Assembly (NCBI GenBank): GCA_026702845.1 | Contig: JADCLS010000006.1 | Location: 1 to 64,000 of the forward strand | Reading direction: 5' to 3' | DNA from: Candidatus Heimdallarchaeota archaeon | GTDB lineage: Archaea > Asgardarchaeota > Heimdallarchaeia > Heimdallarchaeales > Kariarchaeaceae | Length of the DNA stretch: 64,000 nt | Shown here: in pieces, positions 46,485 through 55,843 of the stretch | Layout of the letters: each line of letters opens with the position of its first letter | Position numbering within the stretch: position 1 is the first letter of the stretch | Notes under the pieces: model-generated | Told to the model about the DNA's origin: nothing | Seen by the model: the letters and a program-made list of their open reading frames with translations, nothing else | Database searches by the model: none | Translations under genes and position numbers: made by a program

Positions 46485-48916
46485 TAAATAGATATGGCAA
46501 TTAATGTCAAGAATCCTGAATAGAACGGAGTATCCTGAGCAGTTGATGTACCTCCAGTGAATTCTAGGATCATAATTACTTCATTTATATTACCTGACAT
46601 ATCAACTGCACGTATGATAAAAGTATACCATCCATTATCGAGACCAGATTGATAGAAATAGAGTATCCCAGAACCTTTGATTACCTCAACAATTTCATTG
46701 TCAAAAATTAACTCAATTCTGCTAATCTCAATATTATCAGTGGCAGTGACATTGAATTCCAGGAGTGAGTAGAAGCTGGTGTTGTTTAATGGAGAATGCA
46801 CAGTAATCACAGGTTGGATGTTATCACTACCCAAAGAATTGGAATCAGTAGTGGTTCTAATTCTGAAGGTATATTCCTTAGTAGACTCTCCTGGAATAGG
46901 AGTGAACTTATACTCCAAACCTAATGAGAACATTCCAGGTTTGCGTTTACTGACCTCAATAAGATCCTGAGATCCATCCATACCAGCAATCACACCAGTT
47001 CTATCATTTCTTACGCCTAATTGATGAGCAGAAGAAGAAACTATGCTCAGTGAATTATGAAACATGAGATCAAGATTTGATGGAGCATAATAATTGACAA
47101 TAGAGAATGCCATTTCATCAGATCTAAGATTGGTCACCTCATAATGTACATCAATTGCAGCATCGTTCAGTTCAAATGTTTTTCTAATTTCTGATCCCTC
47201 TGATTGTACTTGGAATCTTATTGAGTTGGCATCTAGACTATAGGCGTAGATCGATTCTGCAGTATTAGTCGTAAAATTATATCTGGGATAATCTGTGAAG
47301 GATTTCTCTCGCAACGCAAAAGCTTTGGTTGATCTACCCCAGAATCCCTGAATATTTGATTTAAACTCCTGTAGATTGGCATATCCACCTTCCATATACG
47401 ATGCCTCAGCATCATTGTAAACAATAATATCTCGAATTTGAAGATCAAACCATGCGATCAATCGCCCTCCCTCAGAGGAGAAAGCATAATAACTGTACTC
47501 GTTTTTCATGATATACTCTGAGTACCCGTCTTGATCTAAATCATCTGATGTAACAGTAACCGCTTTGGTATCAGCTAGTATCCAGGATATGGCATCCAAC
47601 CCAATTCCCACTGTTTTCACCCGATTGAACCATGCAAAATCCACACCCCAGCATCCAAATTCAAATTGATTTGCAGCATAGATAAATTGCATGTAGTTGA
47701 GGATTATTTTTGCAAATTCCACATCCTCAGCGGATTTGGATGAAGAATCGATGAGGATCTGAGCGTCAAAAAGATCATCTCTTGCCTTGGCAAAGCTTGA
47801 TCTATAGGAATTAAGTGAGGAAGAGGAATCCTGCCAAGATTTCCAGGATGTCTGACCTGCAGATAAGGCTGCATGTTCCATCCACTTGGCCTCTCCAAAA
47901 GGAATAGTTAGATGTTCAGGAACATAATCTGAGGATTCAATACTGCTGATAACATCCGAGGGGTGAGTTAACTTCAACCAGCTCTGTTGTTCAAAATGTG
48001 TAAGGAGCTGATCTAGTCTATCAAGAACATGTGCTAGATCATCAGACCAGTTACCACCATCATCAATACGACCCTCCTCTTGCCATAAACCCCATGCTTC
48101 CATATCCTGTGCATAGACAACAACTTTTTCATCATCAACATCGTTCTCAAATACTGTATTTAGATAATGATCCAACTCCGCAATTGAATCTTCAATAAAG
48201 TTAGATGAATCACCAGAATTAGGCCCTCTAGCAATTTTATCCACAGGTCCTATTGTATTACTGGTTTCATTGAAAATCAAATCCCTATCATCAGAGAATA
48301 TATACAATGGATTCTCTATCGATCCAGTCGTTCGCACAACATGTTCATCCTCTCCACTCACCTCCTGAATGATATGATCCTCAACAAAAGTTGCAGAGTA
48401 GCCATTATCTGAGATAATTGGCCCAACCAGATCTGGATCCCATACTCGCTCTGGATTCCAGAAAGTAGTAGGGGTGACATCAAATAATTCATCTAGAATC
48501 TGCTTGTGTAGTTTAATTTGCAAATTATTATCAAAATTCCCCGCTACGGGATCTGATGTACCGGGATAATACTGACTGTACATAACATTCTGGGCATAGG
48601 TGCTACCAAGTAATTCAAATTGTCCATCTGCTAGACCATCTTTAATAAGGTCTAGAGTATTTGGAGAATGAAATGAAAGTACTGAGAGTAATGTACCTGA
48701 GATATGGAGTGTTATTTTCACTTCTGGATGCTCTCGTAAAGTTTCAAGTACTCCATGATAGTTCAGATCATTAGCCACATCTCCATAGGGTACAAGTGCT
48801 TGGTTTGCATGGAGTACAAATATAAAATCCAAGCTCTGAGTTTCAGATGCAATGGTCTGTACAGGTGCAGAAGGCAATAGTAGAATAATGATAAGTAATA
48901 GAAATGGAGTTCTCAC
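46460..48916 (-). CDS. Exported glycoside hydrolase family 57-type protein
   Basis: The protein has 818 residues and a GTG start with a GAATTATG-type box about 27 bases upstream. A signal peptide (about 1-24) is followed by the GH57 domain: FVLHANQALVPYGD in the place of the first conserved His motif, LHISGTLL, GSTYAQNV, FWNPERVWDPD with the putative nucleophile Glu, and VVYAQDMEAWGLW with the putative acid/base Asp. GH57 enzymes cut or transfer alpha-glucans. After about residue 520 come beta-sandwich regions, an Ig-like domain (about 690-780) and a C-terminal hydrophobic segment ending in RRPRRN. It is likely a surface amylopullulanase- or glucanotransferase-like enzyme. Whether the altered first motif keeps activity is open. 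Confidence 0.85.
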   Translation of the reverse strand: MRTPFLLLIIILLLPSAPVQTIASETQSLDFIFVLHANQALVPYGDVANDLNYHGVLETLREHPEVKITLHISGTLLSVLSFHSPNTLDLIKDGLADGQFELLGSTYAQNVMYSQYYPGTSDPVAGNFDNNLQIKLHKQILDELFDVTPTTFWNPERVWDPDLVGPIISDNGYSATFVEDHIIQEVSGEDEHVVRTTGSIENPLYIFSDDRDLIFNETSNTIGPVDKIARGPNSGDSSNFIEDSIAELDHYLNTVFENDVDDEKVVVYAQDMEAWGLWQEEGRIDDGGNWSDDLAHVLDRLDQLLTHFEQQSWLKLTHPSDVISSIESSDYVPEHLTIPFGEAKWMEHAALSAGQTSWKSWQDSSSSLNSYRSSFAKARDDLFDAQILIDSSSKSAEDVEFAKIILNYMQFIYAANQFEFGCWGVDFAWFNRVKTVGIGLDAISWILADTKAVTVTSDDLDQDGYSEYIMKNEYSYYAFSSEGGRLIAWFDLQIRDIIVYNDAEASYMEGGYANLQEFKSNIQGFWGRSTKAFALREKSFTDYPRYNFTTNTAESIYAYSLDANSIRFQVQSEGSEIRKTFELNDAAIDVHYEVTNLRSDEMAFSIVNYYAPSNLDLMFHNSLSIVSSSAHQLGVRNDRTGVIAGMDGSQDLIEVSKRKPGMFSLGLEYKFTPIPGESTKEYTFRIRTTTDSNSLGSDNIQPVITVHSPLNNTSFYSLLEFNVTATDNIEISRIELIFDNEIVEVIKGSGILYFYQSGLDNGWYTFIIRAVDMSGNINEVIMILEFTGGTSTAQDTPFYSGFLTLIAISIYQRRPRRN

Positions 48917-48990
48917 ATATATTCAATAGCGTATCAGTTCATAATTCTTCTTTTTTCAGAGAGGTCAAAATACGATCCAATTAATTATGA

Positions 48991-51435
48991 TTAATCAATT
49001 TTCAAGATAGCCTTGTCCAATTTAAACATCACAGCATCCTTGGATATGTTATCTTTGTAAATTCGCTCAATGGAGGTATCAAAGGGTGTATGCCCAAGGG
49101 AAGATAAAAGTTGACCAGTCCTCATTCTGAGGGTTCTTCTATTTAGTACTTCTCGTTTCCTCTCCTGCCATTTGGTTAAATCTCTGACATAAGTAGCAGC
49201 GATGGTTCCCACGATTCTATCCTCATTACCCTCAAACATAATGAGATACCGTTTCTCGGATTTATCTATGAAAAGAATCTCTGAAGGCATGATCTGGTAA
49301 TCTCCCTCAAAGAATACATTCACTAGCTTCTCAATTACCTCATCTAGTCCATCTAATAATTTACTCAACTCCGCGGGCTTTCCTAATAATTCTTCATTGA
49401 AAAATTTGGTGGTGTTAGTTTTGAAATCAGAGACCATTGTTCCGATAATAATATAATTACTCTCTCGAATACTATCCCATTGTTCGAAAAGATCGACATC
49501 ACCAAGAGTCAGCACATTCATAGCTCTTCCAACAAAACATGGTATTACCTGAGCAATTGTTTTCTCAGTGGTAGTTTCCTCCATTATTTCTTTGGTGACC
49601 ATTTTCTTCTCCATTCTAGTATCCTTTCGCATGTATTTCTCTTTCACGATTTTCTTGACCATCTGTCTTTCCATACGAGGTATCTTCTTGATCTTCATCC
49701 TTTTAACTGGAACTTCTATCTGTATGGATTTCTTGACCATTTCCTTCCTAGGTACGTCCTTGGTTATCACCTCAGTTACTATCTTGGGCACCTGCTTGAT
49801 CACCTTCTTCTTAACTGGACCTTCTTTGAATTTGGTTACTTTACGAATCTGCTTCTCCTTGACTGGTTCCATCCTGGTTTTGGTCACCATTTTCTTTTTC
49901 TTGATCTTCTTTGGTACTTTCTTTGTCTTTTTAACCAATCGGGTCTGTATCTCAGGTACTTTCTTGATCACAGCCTTTTTCTTACCAATCCCTAGAAATC
50001 CTTTCTTACCTGATTCTACCTCCTTATCAACAACAATTTCAAATTCCTCCTCCTCCTCGTACTCAATATCCTCCATGATTTCCTCTTCATACTCCTCCTC
50101 TTCCTGGAAACTCACTTCCTTCTCTACCTCTACCTCAACCTCTTCTTCTTCTTCGTATTCGATTTTATCGATGACCTCTACAATTTCCTCCTCATCTACC
50201 ATGATCTCTTTTTCCACAGTTTCCTCAATCTTGTCTATAATTTCAACTTCTTCCTCGACTTCTTTTTCCTGGATCTCCATTTCATCTACTTCTTCTTCAA
50301 TTTCATCAAAAACCTCTACATCCTCCTCAACTTCAATCTCCACATCTCGTTCATCTTCTACTTCAAACTCTACTGGTTCTTCTACCTCCATCTCCACAGT
50401 TTTGGGAATACCTGTAATACCGATGCAAGTTCTTACTTTTTGATTATCTTCAAACCAAGCTTCCTCCTCATACGAACGCAATTCAAGTAGTGACAGTACT
50501 GCTGATACATTAATTTCATCTGCCTGAGTCTTAATAATAGTTAGGGGATGCCCTTTTACATTTGGATTTCTCACAAGAAAGATATTCTCATATTGATTGA
50601 TCAGCTCTCCTGCAACATACATCACATTTTTATCTTCCTCCAGACCTTCAAGAAAATCAATCAAATTACTGATTACTTCAATTTCTTGACAATCTGGGTT
50701 TTTATTCACATTTGTTAAGCCTAGATTGATCTTCTCTACTTTATTAACCAATATAGTTGAACTGTTGTCAATATTGGAAATGGAGAGGGTTGGGTTAATT
50801 TCAGCTGGAAATTTACGGTCAAAAGCTTTCATAATATTCCAAGCAAAAGGTAGGATATTTTCCTTGGCCTTAATATTCTTGTATTCCATAATCTCATCTG
50901 TAGGTAGGGATTGTTTAACTGCGGAAGCCAGGACACCTAATTGAAAACTTGGTGATACATCTCCGAGCAATACCTTACAGATTTCAAGATAGGGGATTAT
51001 TAATAAATCTTTGATAATCACCATACTCGTATTTCTATCAAGACCTCGACCTGAGAGAAATGCATCATTTCTTCGCATAGATTGGGCCACTTTAGATGAT
51101 AAATAGAATATTTTAAGCATATTTTCTCCTGCAATCCCATACTCCTTTCCCATGATGAATGATTTAATAATTGATTCTCTTCGTAAGCTATCTTCAGCAT
51201 CGATTTCAGCCTGTGTTAGTACAAAATCAGTTAAATACAGTGCCCTGGTGGCATCTTCCTGATCAGTGAGACCTAGTTCTATTGCCACTTCCAGTAATTC
51301 AGGAGAATAATTGCGATATCTAGTGAATGAACGATCAAGGTCAAACTCTTCGTTTAGTGAGTTGAGTAACGTATTGAGTACCTCGAAATTTTGTATGTGT
51401 GTAAAGTCCATGAAATCTTCAGATTTTTTTTTCAT
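48991..51435 (-). CDS. Protein with long acidic block and long basic VP-rich block (charged-repeat protein)
   Basis: I place the start at ATG 51435 (MKKKSEDFMDFTHIQNF) because an AAGATTTTTACT box is centred about 25 bases before it; a start 27 codons upstream and one at 51411 are alternatives. The product has about 814 residues: a globular helical N-terminal domain (to about 340), an acidic stretch of about 130 residues made almost only of E, V, I and D (DNA 50020-50405), then a Lys-rich stretch of about 150 residues with VP or IP every 8-20 residues (KKVP, KQVPK, KDVPRK, EVPVK, KKIPRM; DNA 49560-50010), and a C-terminal domain of about 170 residues with strands like longin-type folds. The middle resembles alveolin- or articulin-type charged repeats. 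I do not recognise a family. Confidence 0.75.
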   Translation of the reverse strand: MKKKSEDFMDFTHIQNFEVLNTLLNSLNEEFDLDRSFTRYRNYSPELLEVAIELGLTDQEDATRALYLTDFVLTQAEIDAEDSLRRESIIKSFIMGKEYGIAGENMLKIFYLSSKVAQSMRRNDAFLSGRGLDRNTSMVIIKDLLIIPYLEICKVLLGDVSPSFQLGVLASAVKQSLPTDEIMEYKNIKAKENILPFAWNIMKAFDRKFPAEINPTLSISNIDNSSTILVNKVEKINLGLTNVNKNPDCQEIEVISNLIDFLEGLEEDKNVMYVAGELINQYENIFLVRNPNVKGHPLTIIKTQADEINVSAVLSLLELRSYEEEAWFEDNQKVRTCIGITGIPKTVEMEVEEPVEFEVEDERDVEIEVEEDVEVFDEIEEEVDEMEIQEKEVEEEVEIIDKIEETVEKEIMVDEEEIVEVIDKIEYEEEEEVEVEVEKEVSFQEEEEYEEEIMEDIEYEEEEEFEIVVDKEVESGKKGFLGIGKKKAVIKKVPEIQTRLVKKTKKVPKKIKKKKMVTKTRMEPVKEKQIRKVTKFKEGPVKKKVIKQVPKIVTEVITKDVPRKEMVKKSIQIEVPVKRMKIKKIPRMERQMVKKIVKEKYMRKDTRMEKKMVTKEIMEETTTEKTIAQVIPCFVGRAMNVLTLGDVDLFEQWDSIRESNYIIIGTMVSDFKTNTTKFFNEELLGKPAELSKLLDGLDEVIEKLVNVFFEGDYQIMPSEILFIDKSEKRYLIMFEGNEDRIVGTIAATYVRDLTKWQERKREVLNRRTLRMRTGQLLSSLGHTPFDTSIERIYKDNISKDAVMFKLDKAILKID

Positions 51436-51605
51436 GCTAAGAATAAAAAGATGTAGTAAAAATCTTAAAATTCTGATGGGATTTTGAATTGAAAGCACGA
51501 TTTTGGCTCTCTCCACTAGATTTAGAGTTTATAGTAAATTATATTCTTATACTATAGACGAAATAACCTATACATCTTTTTGAATGCTAGAATTTACCTT
51601 GCCCT

Positions 51606-52793
51606 ATGAATGAATCAGAACTGATCTACGTCAAGTTCAAAGATAATGTCAAGTTTGGTTTCTCCAATATTGATCTGATACTAAGCCTATTTGAGGAGAG
51701 TGTGGGTCAGTATATCAAGCCTGGAGAACGAATACTATTAAAAACTCATTTTGGACAATGGGGCAATTTGGCCTACTTTAGACCATCTATTTTACGAGCG
51801 CTTGTTGATGCAGTGAAAGCAAAAGGTGCTTTTCCCAGCATAGGTGAGACCTGTGGTTTGGGATATGGCTCAAGTAGTGCATACTCAGGTAGGAATACTG
51901 CTAGTGATTACTATTCTATGGCTGCCAAGCATGGATACACCATCGGTACAATGGGTGCACCTATCATCATGTTGGATGGAGAATTAGGTGCAGATACATT
52001 CAAAGTGGACATAGAAGGAGAATACGTGAAACGAGTAGAAGTAGGACGAGGAGCTCTTCACTTCCACAAGATAATCATGGTGACCCATAGTAAGGGGCAT
52101 CCCAGCGGTGGTTATGGTGGAGCACTCAAAAACCTCGGAATAGGTATGGTTGGCAAGTATGGAAAAGCAATGATGCATCGAGGGGAAGGAATTGATGTTC
52201 TGGTAGATAAGTGCAAGGGAGAGGAATGCTCTGAGTGTATTCGGGTCTGTCCTCAGCGTTGTATTAGTTTTGTTGATGATAAGGCTACTATTGATAAGGA
52301 TGAATGCATCCTTTGTGGGCACTGTAATAGTGTCTGTGCAAATCTAGCTGGAGCAAAGGCAATCAAGATGAATTGGATCACAGATCTAAATGAGCAGTCC
52401 AAACGTTTTGCTGAAAATGCCAGTGGAGTGATAAAGGGATTGGGTGCTGATAGATTTTATTACTTGAATTTCATCATTGATGTATCACTCATGTGTGATT
52501 GCATGCCGTATACTCCATATTTATTATCATCTGATCTTGGCATTGTTGCAGGTCGGGATCCTGTGGCAATAGATCAAGCTAGCATGGATCTCATCAATCA
52601 GGCACCAGTTCTACCCAATACACCCATATCTCAACTCAAGGCTGGTGATGATAAGTTTGCTCACGGTCATGCCAAGGAAAAAGATGGTGAGATAATACTC
52701 GCTAGTAATCATAAAGCTCAGATCGAACAGGCGGCCAAAATGGGAATTGGAACTACAAAATACATACTCAAGGAGTTAGACCTCTCCAAATAA
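51606..52793 (+). CDS. DUF362 protein with two [4Fe-4S] ferredoxin motifs
   Basis: The protein has 395 residues. The N-terminal two thirds belong to the DUF362 type (GERILLKTHFGQWGN, then SIGETCGLGYGS, with HSKGHPSGGYGGALKNLG as the family core). From about 195 there is a ferredoxin domain with CKGEECSECIRVCP and CILCGHCNSVC, giving two clusters of four cysteines each. The C-terminal part has CDCMPYTP and DPVAIDQASMDL, common in the family. Members are thought to be iron-sulfur proteins of anaerobic metabolism, but no reaction is agreed. It starts a run of three forward genes (51606-54368) of which only the spacing, not the function, suggests a link. Confidence 0.88.
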   Translation: MNESELIYVKFKDNVKFGFSNIDLILSLFEESVGQYIKPGERILLKTHFGQWGNLAYFRPSILRALVDAVKAKGAFPSIGETCGLGYGSSSAYSGRNTASDYYSMAAKHGYTIGTMGAPIIMLDGELGADTFKVDIEGEYVKRVEVGRGALHFHKIIMVTHSKGHPSGGYGGALKNLGIGMVGKYGKAMMHRGEGIDVLVDKCKGEECSECIRVCPQRCISFVDDKATIDKDECILCGHCNSVCANLAGAKAIKMNWITDLNEQSKRFAENASGVIKGLGADRFYYLNFIIDVSLMCDCMPYTPYLLSSDLGIVAGRDPVAIDQASMDLINQAPVLPNTPISQLKAGDDKFAHGHAKEKDGEIILASNHKAQIEQAAKMGIGTTKYILKELDLSK

Positions 52794-52855
52794 ATACAAA
52801 ATATTCCCATTTTTAAGAGATACATTAATAATATTTTACATAGGAATTTATCTCG

Positions 52856-54043
52856 ATGGATCTTGAAAAACTAGATAAGTCAGCTTTAGTGGAAATTGTC
52901 AAGAAGTATCGAAGTGTTTTTGGGGAATTGGATCCATCACATGCCACCCAGCACGAGTTTATTGAGAAGCTGGAAACCTTCGAACGTATCAAATTTCTAG
53001 AAGAAAGATTTAGACAGGCATTTTATACCTCGCCAGATTCCATTAATATTAACAGAGCATCTGATGGTTTGTATATAGATATCAATGAGGGTTTCACTAA
53101 TATAACCGGATTCACTAGAGAGGATTGTATTGGCAAAACAAGTGCAGAGATCAATATCTGGGATAATATTGAAGATAGAAACAATATGGTTAAAGCATTG
53201 AGGGAAGATGGTTTTGTCCAGAATTTTCAAGCTAATTTCAGGATGAAAAACGGAAAAGTGGTTGTTGGCCTGATGTCTGCACGATTCATTAACCTCCATG
53301 GTGAACCTCACATTCTATCTGTAACAAGAGATATTGATGATCTGATTACAATGCAGAAAGAGCTCAAACAAGCGCAGGAAAAACTTTATCAGATGAATAA
53401 ACTCGAAGCTATGGGAAGAGTGAGTGGTATTGTAGGTCATGAATTCAAAAATTATCTCGCTGTGATTAAGAACTATGTAGAGGTCTTAATAGCAGAGAAA
53501 ACCTTCGATGAAGAGGCAATAAATATTATTAATAGCTATGTCGAAAAGGCAAATAAACTATCAAGTCAATTATTGGATATCGGTAGACTATCCAGCAATG
53601 ATTTTGAGGATTTTACATCACCAAATGATCTTATTATCAATTCTAAAACAGTATTCAAACATCTGGCTAAGGATAGAAATCTTATACTTAACCTTGAAGA
53701 TAGAGTTCCTCCAGTTACTATGAGTACAAGAGCTCTAGAACAGATTCTTATTAATCTGATAATTAATGCAAGGGATGCTGAAGCAAAAAATATTACCATC
53801 AGTACAAATATTGAAGGGGCAAAATATTCGATAATTGAAGTAATTGATGACGGCACTGGCATTGATGAGGAGATCCAAACAAGAATATTTGAACCCTTTT
53901 ATACATCAAAGGGAGATCAGGGGAATGGTCTTGGTCTTGCAATTGTCTATGGATTGATTAAACAGGCTGGTGGGAGAATTGAATTTGAGAGTACTCTAGG
54001 TGAGGGAACCAAGTTTTGCCTAGTTTTACCCATAGCCAAGTGA
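52856..54043 (+). CDS. PAS-domain sensor histidine kinase
   Basis: The soluble 395-residue protein has an N-terminal charged helix, a PAS domain at about 50-165 (with the typical DGLYIDINEGFTNITGF and RDI end), then a dimerisation helix with the phospho-accepting His in GHEFKN (H195), and an HATPase domain: NLIINARDA near 300, DDGTGID, FEPFYTS and GNGLGLAI. The kinase is complete. No transmembrane helix, so it senses something in the cytoplasm. No response regulator lies beside it, which makes it an orphan kinase. The H-box lacks the usual D after H (HEFKN in place of HDFNN). A TAATATTTTAC box about 26 bases upstream of the ATG suggests a leaderless start. Confidence 0.92.
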   Translation: MDLEKLDKSALVEIVKKYRSVFGELDPSHATQHEFIEKLETFERIKFLEERFRQAFYTSPDSININRASDGLYIDINEGFTNITGFTREDCIGKTSAEINIWDNIEDRNNMVKALREDGFVQNFQANFRMKNGKVVVGLMSARFINLHGEPHILSVTRDIDDLITMQKELKQAQEKLYQMNKLEAMGRVSGIVGHEFKNYLAVIKNYVEVLIAEKTFDEEAINIINSYVEKANKLSSQLLDIGRLSSNDFEDFTSPNDLIINSKTVFKHLAKDRNLILNLEDRVPPVTMSTRALEQILINLIINARDAEAKNITISTNIEGAKYSIIEVIDDGTGIDEEIQTRIFEPFYTSKGDQGNGLGLAIVYGLIKQAGGRIEFESTLGEGTKFCLVLPIAK

Positions 54044-54077
54044 TTATGTTTTAATAATATATCAAGCCAAATTACTT

Positions 54078-54368
54078 GTGGAATGTATTAATTGTGGAAC
54101 AAATAGTGCTGTTGAAGATGGATTATGTGAATCATGTCTTGATGAACTTCAAGAATCTATAAGAGAAAATGACGAAATTACTGCAGGACATATAGTTGAT
54201 GTTAGTAGAGAACCCTTCTCTCAGAGAATGTCGGTATCAGGTGACATGATTGAAGATGACGAGGATCTCATTGCACACAAAATGCGACAAGGATCATCTA
54301 GTGGTTTTTTCTATGCAGTTGTGCTCATAATTCTAATTATGATGATTATCTATCAGTTATTTAGATGA
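54078..54368 (+). CDS. Small zinc-ribbon protein with C-terminal membrane helix
   Basis: The protein has 96 residues and starts with GTG. TTTAATAATATATC about 25 bases upstream supports this start. The N-terminus holds C-x2-C then C-x2-C (CINC, CESC), a zinc ribbon; the middle is acidic; and the last 22 residues are a membrane helix ending YQLFR, so the ribbon faces the cytoplasm as a tail-anchored protein. Function unknown, but such layouts are common in archaeal adaptor proteins. The 168 bases after it hold the operator-like cluster of the PadR operon. Confidence 0.7.
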   Translation: MECINCGTNSAVEDGLCESCLDELQESIRENDEITAGHIVDVSREPFSQRMSVSGDMIEDDEDLIAHKMRQGSSSGFFYAVVLIILIMMIIYQLFR

Positions 54369-54383
54369 TATCACTAGCATTTA

Positions 54384-54512
54384 TATTGCATCACACAATA
54401 AATTAATTATATTGTGGCACATGATAAATTTAGCAAAGAAATTGTTTATATACTTGATTGGAGAAAATATATTGTATCACAATACAATATATCTTGCGAT
54501 ACATGATAATAT
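54384..54512. promoter_or_regulatory. Cluster of operator-like palindromes upstream of the PadR operon
   Basis: Four related sites lie in 130 bases. Site 3 (54467-54492) is a perfect 11-base inverted repeat with a four-base spacer, ATATATTGTAT-CACA-ATACAATATAT. Site 1 (54384-54400) is TATTGCATCACACAATA, sharing the same core. Sites 2 (about 54411-54428) and 4 (about 54493-54510) share TTG-Y-G-R-Y-ACATGATAA. The left arm of site 3 overlaps a TATA-like sequence that would start a message about 40 bases before the PadR gene, which has an AAGGAG ribosome site (54523-54528). Tight repeats over a promoter fit autorepression, which PadR proteins are known for. Binding is inferred. Confidence 0.7.
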
Positions 54513-54536
54513 TTCCATAAATAAGGAGTTAGAGCG

Positions 54537-54923
54537 ATGACAGAGATCAATACCATCATTAGTTCAGCTATAAAGAACTGGGAAATCGAGATCCGAAGAG
54601 GGGTAATTGTTCTTTTAGTACTAGCTGGGTTGATGGATGAGGATCTTCATGGAATGGCCTTAATTGAAAAAATCGCAACTGGAACGGGATCAGTAATAGA
54701 TGTTCCACTGGGAACTATTTATCCACTTCTAAGGAGATTCAACCAGGATGGGATGATTGAAACCTACAAAGCCAATGATGATGCAAGAAAAACTATGTAC
54801 AGATTAAACAAAAATGGCAAAGTATTCCTCATTAAAGCCAGAGATCTATGGTTACGCTACTCGTCAGCAACTCACAAATTTATGGATAATATAGATGAAA
54901 GATATTTTGAGGTGGCCCTATGA
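54537..54923 (+). CDS. PadR-family transcriptional regulator
   Basis: The protein has 128 residues, the usual PadR length. The winged-helix domain shows the family pattern HGMALIEKI, then GTIYPLLRRFNQDGMIE, then MYRLNKNGK, with a C-terminal helix for dimerisation. PadR proteins are usually repressors released by small hydrophobic ligands or stress and often bind their own promoter, consistent with the palindromes just upstream. The stop overlaps the start of the next gene by four bases (ATGA), forming a three-gene coupled operon with two membrane proteins. Confidence 0.92.
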   Translation: MTEINTIISSAIKNWEIEIRRGVIVLLVLAGLMDEDLHGMALIEKIATGTGSVIDVPLGTIYPLLRRFNQDGMIETYKANDDARKTMYRLNKNGKVFLIKARDLWLRYSSATHKFMDNIDERYFEVAL

Positions 54924-55843
54924 ATGAGTATGTAAGTCTGACACAGCAGGAATTATCTTTAATTAATGGATTCCTTGATAAATATGAGAAATTCCTCGAA
55001 AATGAGGGATTCAATTTCTCCACCAAAAAGGAGAAGAGAAATCGAATGCGAGAGCGTATATTCCAAGAAATCGAACTCTCTGTTGAGAAAACAGGAGGAT
55101 ATAATCTACAGAAAATTATCGAAAAACAACGGCCGAAACCTACAATAGAATTGGCAGAAGATGAAAGAATCCTGGAGATACCTCTACTAAGTGTACTGAA
55201 AATGTTTGGATGGAAACCCCAGACGAGGATGCGTAAATCAAAACATGAAGTAGTACAGCTGGTTCAATCTCAGGTGGAAGAAACGGAGGAGGCTGCTAAT
55301 GAGATTATTCACTCAGTTGTGACAGAACAAGGAATAAATAGAGGTGAAAAAGTAATAAAATATGATCTAAATGTTGTGCAGGCCAAGGATTATGCTAAAG
55401 CTAAATCCAATAGAATTAAACGAACTCTTAAAATGATCCATTGGATCAGTTTTGGAATATTCATCATCTCCATTTTTGCATATGTGTATTATAGATTTGA
55501 TGCTGTTTTCAATAATAATTTGGATTGTACTACCTATTATTATGATTATTCACATCCATGGCACGGATCCTATAATATCTGCACCTACTATGGGATAGAT
55601 ACTGATAATCTTCAAGCTGCAATATTATTCATTATCGCATCGTATGTATCAATTCTCAGCATGTATGTGATCGCACGGATTATTTTGTGGAATCACATTA
55701 AAAAACTAGAAAAAGTAATTGCCATCCTCAAACTCAAATCTCAATTTGAGATAATGGAAGAAGAAATTGAGGACTATTCAGAGATATTCTACAAGCTACT
55801 TCTACTAGAAATAATCACCATAGAGGGGGGCAATAATGAGTAA
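54920..55843 (+). CDS. Membrane protein of the PadR operon
   Basis: The protein has 307 residues. The first 170 are cytoplasmic, helical and highly charged, beginning with a four-helix-like stretch (SLTQQELSLINGFLDKYEKF). Two membrane helices follow at about 173-190 and 236-258, separated by a Tyr- and Cys-rich outer loop, then a cytoplasmic helix. It overlaps PadR by four bases and the next gene by eight, so all three are translated from one message. Similar unknown membrane proteins commonly accompany PadR and HAAS-type proteins. Function unknown; it may sense or transmit membrane stress. Confidence 0.75.
   Translation: MNEYVSLTQQELSLINGFLDKYEKFLENEGFNFSTKKEKRNRMRERIFQEIELSVEKTGGYNLQKIIEKQRPKPTIELAEDERILEIPLLSVLKMFGWKPQTRMRKSKHEVVQLVQSQVEETEEAANEIIHSVVTEQGINRGEKVIKYDLNVVQAKDYAKAKSNRIKRTLKMIHWISFGIFIISIFAYVYYRFDAVFNNNLDCTTYYYDYSHPWHGSYNICTYYGIDTDNLQAAILFIIASYVSILSMYVIARIILWNHIKKLEKVIAILKLKSQFEIMEEEIEDYSEIFYKLLLLEIITIEGGNNE

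Noticed and set aside
49480..50443. Two long forward frames (171 and 291 codons) across the charged-repeat gene
   Set aside because: They translate the complement of GAA/GAG and AAG codons into long runs of Ser, Thr, Phe and Leu and have no start signals; the reverse frame is longer and has globular domains at both ends.
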